Notes under the pieces: generated by a model
The model's input: the letters and a program-made list of their open reading frames with translations, nothing else
Database searches by the model: none
Told to the model about the DNA's origin: nothing
Assembly (NCBI GenBank): GCA_900545835.1
Contig: URBB01000105.1
Span: 1-6,659, forward strand
Source: an uncultured Collinsella sp.
GTDB taxonomy: Bacteria > Actinomycetota > Coriobacteriia > Coriobacteriales > Coriobacteriaceae
DNA length: 6,659 nt
Direction of reading: 5' to 3'
In this document: positions 4,937 through 6,659 of the stretch, piece by piece
How the letters are laid out: each line of letters starts with the position of its first letter
Numbering within the stretch: position 1 is the first letter of the stretch
Made by a program: the position numbers and the translations under genes

Positions 4937-6644
4937 CTAGAACGTCTGCTCGTAGTCGCTGTGCTTTTTGGCCGAACGCACCAGGAACTCCTGGTTGGTG
5001 TTGGTGCCCTTAAGACCCTTGATAAACGACGCGGCTGCGCGCTCGGTGTTGTTCATGCCGGCAAGAATGCGACGCAGGCCAAAGACAAACGGACGCATCT
5101 GCTCGTCAACCAACAGGTCCTCGTTACGCGTACCGGAGGCAACGGGGTCGATAGCCGGGAAGATGCGGCGGTCGGCCAGTTCGCGATCGAGCTTAAGCTC
5201 CATGTTGCCGGTGCCCTTGAACTCCTCAAAGATGACCTCGTCCATCTTGGAACCGGTGTCGATGAGGGCAGAGGCCAGGATGGTGAGCGAGCCACCGTTC
5301 TCGATATTACGGGCTGCACCCAGGAAGCGCTTGGGAGGATACAGTGCCGCCGAATCGACGCCGCCCGAAAGGATGCGGCCCGAGGCGGGCGCCGCCAAGT
5401 TGTAGGCGCGGGCAAGACGCGTGATGGAGTCGAGCACCACCACAACATCGCCGCCCAGCTCCACGATGCGCTTGGCGCGCTCGATGACAAGCTCTGCCAC
5501 GCGAGTGTGGTTATCGGCGGGCATATCGAAGGTCGACGCCACAACCTCGCCCTTGATGGAACGCTGCATATCGGTGACCTCTTCGGGGCGCTCGTCGACG
5601 AGCAGGCAGATGAGGTGCACCTCGGGGTTGTTAATCGAGATAGACTGGCAGATCTTCTTGAGGATCGTGGTCTTGCCGGCCTTGGGCGGGGACACGATCA
5701 GGCCACGCTGACCCTTGCCGATCGGCGACACGATGTCGATGGCGCGACCGGTAATGGAGTCCTTGCCGTGCTCCATGCGCAGCGGCTCATTGGGATAGAC
5801 CGGGGTGAGGTCGCCGAACTTGGGACGGTTGCGAATCTGCTCGGGGTCCAGACCGTTGACGGTCGTGATTTTGGCGAGGCCGGCGCGCTTGTCGCCGCCG
5901 CGCGAAGGACGCAGCGAGCCCTCGATGACGTCGCCCGTGCGCAGGCGCGCGGAGCGGATGAGGTAGGCGGGCACGAAGGCGTCGTCGTTGGACTTCATAT
6001 AGCCATGGGCGTGGATGATGCCGGAGCTGTCCGGGCGAATCTGCAGAATGCCCTTGATGTCGCGGAAGCCCTCGGCCTTCGCGGCGGTGACGTAGATCTC
6101 CTCGACGAGCTCGGCTTTCTTCTTGCCGGTCGTCTCGATCTCGAACTCCTTGGCCTTCTCGCGCAGTTCGGCGACCTTCATGGCAGCGAGCTCCTCACGC
6201 GAAAGCGTGGGCTCGGTGGGGGCGGCGTTGCGCTCCTTGTTGCGCTGTTTGCGATCGCGCTGACGGTTGCGACGGTCGTTGTTGCGTTCGTCCTTGCGAT
6301 CGTTGCGCTCCTCGTTGCGCTTGTGCTGGCGACGGTTGGAACGAGTGCCGTCTTCGGCCTCGGCGGGCGCGGCACCATCGGTTGTGGCGGCGTCGGCATT
6401 GACCGCAGCGGCTTCATTGGCCTCGGCGCCAGAATCGACCTGCGCTTCGACATCAGCCTGATGCTCGGACGCCTTGGCCTTAGCGGACTTCTTACGACCG
6501 CGCTTGGGCTTCTCGGACGCAGGCTGTTCGACATCTTGGGGCTCGGCGGCATCAGTCGATGCATCGGCGGTCGTCTCGTCGGAATCCTCGGACGTACCCT
6601 TCTTGGCAGCCTTAGCCTTGGACGTGCGCTTAGCAGCAGTGCGA
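4937..6644 (-). CDS. rho: Transcription termination factor Rho, 5' end missing
   Basis: Rho is a ring-shaped hexameric RNA-dependent ATPase/helicase that ends untranslated transcripts. The frame is open to the right edge, so the start codon is not seen. Counting the internal Met at 6181 as 1, about 154 genomic residues precede it: a Lys/Ala-rich then acidic tract, a KPKRGRKK patch resembling an AT-hook, and a 39-residue block with 14 Arg and 8 Asn. Such extensions are known in actinobacterial Rho. Then come the Rho N-terminal helical domain (from about -7 to 35), the OB-fold RNA-binding domain (about 42-110) and the ATPase core. The core has Walker A PPKAGKT (165-171), VDERPEE (195-201), Walker B VVVVLDSITR (246-255), the Q loop SGGVDSAAL and the arginine finger at Arg352. 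Likely bicyclomycin contacts Lys170, Asp196, Ser252 and Arg255 are present. OB-fold aromatics are altered (see findings). Confidence 0.96.
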
Positions 6645-6659
6645 CTGTCTCTTATACAC
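6645..6659. other. Tn5 mosaic-end (Nextera-type) adapter remnant
   Basis: The last 15 bases, CTGTCTCTTATACAC, equal the first 15 of the 19-bp synthetic Tn5 mosaic end used in transposase library kits. They differ from the natural IS50 outside end (CTGACTC...) at the fourth base and from the inside end after CTGTCTCTT. The tail sits exactly at the sequence end, inside the rho reading frame, where it would add five false residues. It is almost certainly untrimmed adapter rather than genome. Confidence 0.93.

Noticed and set aside
6178..6564. Minus-strand open frame of 128 codons upstream of the rho core
   Set aside because: It is a Pro/Ser/Arg-rich out-of-frame reading of the rho N-terminal extension, whose own frame continues without stops into the Rho core.
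6645..6659. IS50/Tn5 transposon end
   Set aside because: The sequence matches the engineered mosaic end rather than the natural outside or inside end, and it sits exactly at the sequence terminus.

Overview
The window is a high-GC bacterial segment, probably a whole assembly contig. It holds three tRNA genes at the left edge, five protein-coding genes, and compact intergenic regions with clear intrinsic terminators. The Rho factor carries a long Lys/Ala-acidic then Arg/Asn-rich N-terminal extension, which is typical of actinobacterial Rho. Together with the GC-rich codon use and the ROK kinase and aminotransferase types, this suggests an actinomycetote, most likely a Coriobacteriia gut bacterium such as Collinsella. 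The phylum is inferred with fair confidence and the genus only tentatively.

Layout. 1-274 (minus): a truncated tRNA-Lys(CTT), a second tRNA-Lys(CTT) identical over the shared 55 bases, and tRNA-His(GTG), with a likely promoter at 301-329. 440-1621 (plus): a class I/II PLP-dependent aminotransferase behind a repeat-containing leader and followed by a strong terminator. 1763-2653 (plus): a ROK-family fructokinase-type sugar kinase with the zinc-site residues of that subgroup. 2736-2782: a bidirectional terminator between converging transcription units. 2768-3217 and 3225-4625 (minus): a VanZ-like membrane protein and, upstream of it, an unrecognised 466-residue membrane-anchored Ala-rich protein, only 7 nt apart and probably one operon read from a promoter at 4762-4790. 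4865-4899: the rho terminator. 4937-6644 (minus): transcription termination factor Rho, with its 5' end cut off by the end of the window.

The genes do not form one pathway. They are housekeeping or metabolic units (translation, amino-acid transamination, hexose phosphorylation, transcription termination) plus a small envelope-type operon of unknown role. I see no CRISPR array, insertion sequence, prophage or defence system. The last 15 bases match the synthetic Tn5 mosaic end used in transposase-based library preparation and are almost certainly untrimmed adapter.

The points most worth checking are the adapter tail, the truncated Rho with changed residues at its usual RNA-contacting positions, the uncharacterised membrane protein next to the VanZ-like gene, and small RNA-structure candidates in two leaders and between the tRNAs.
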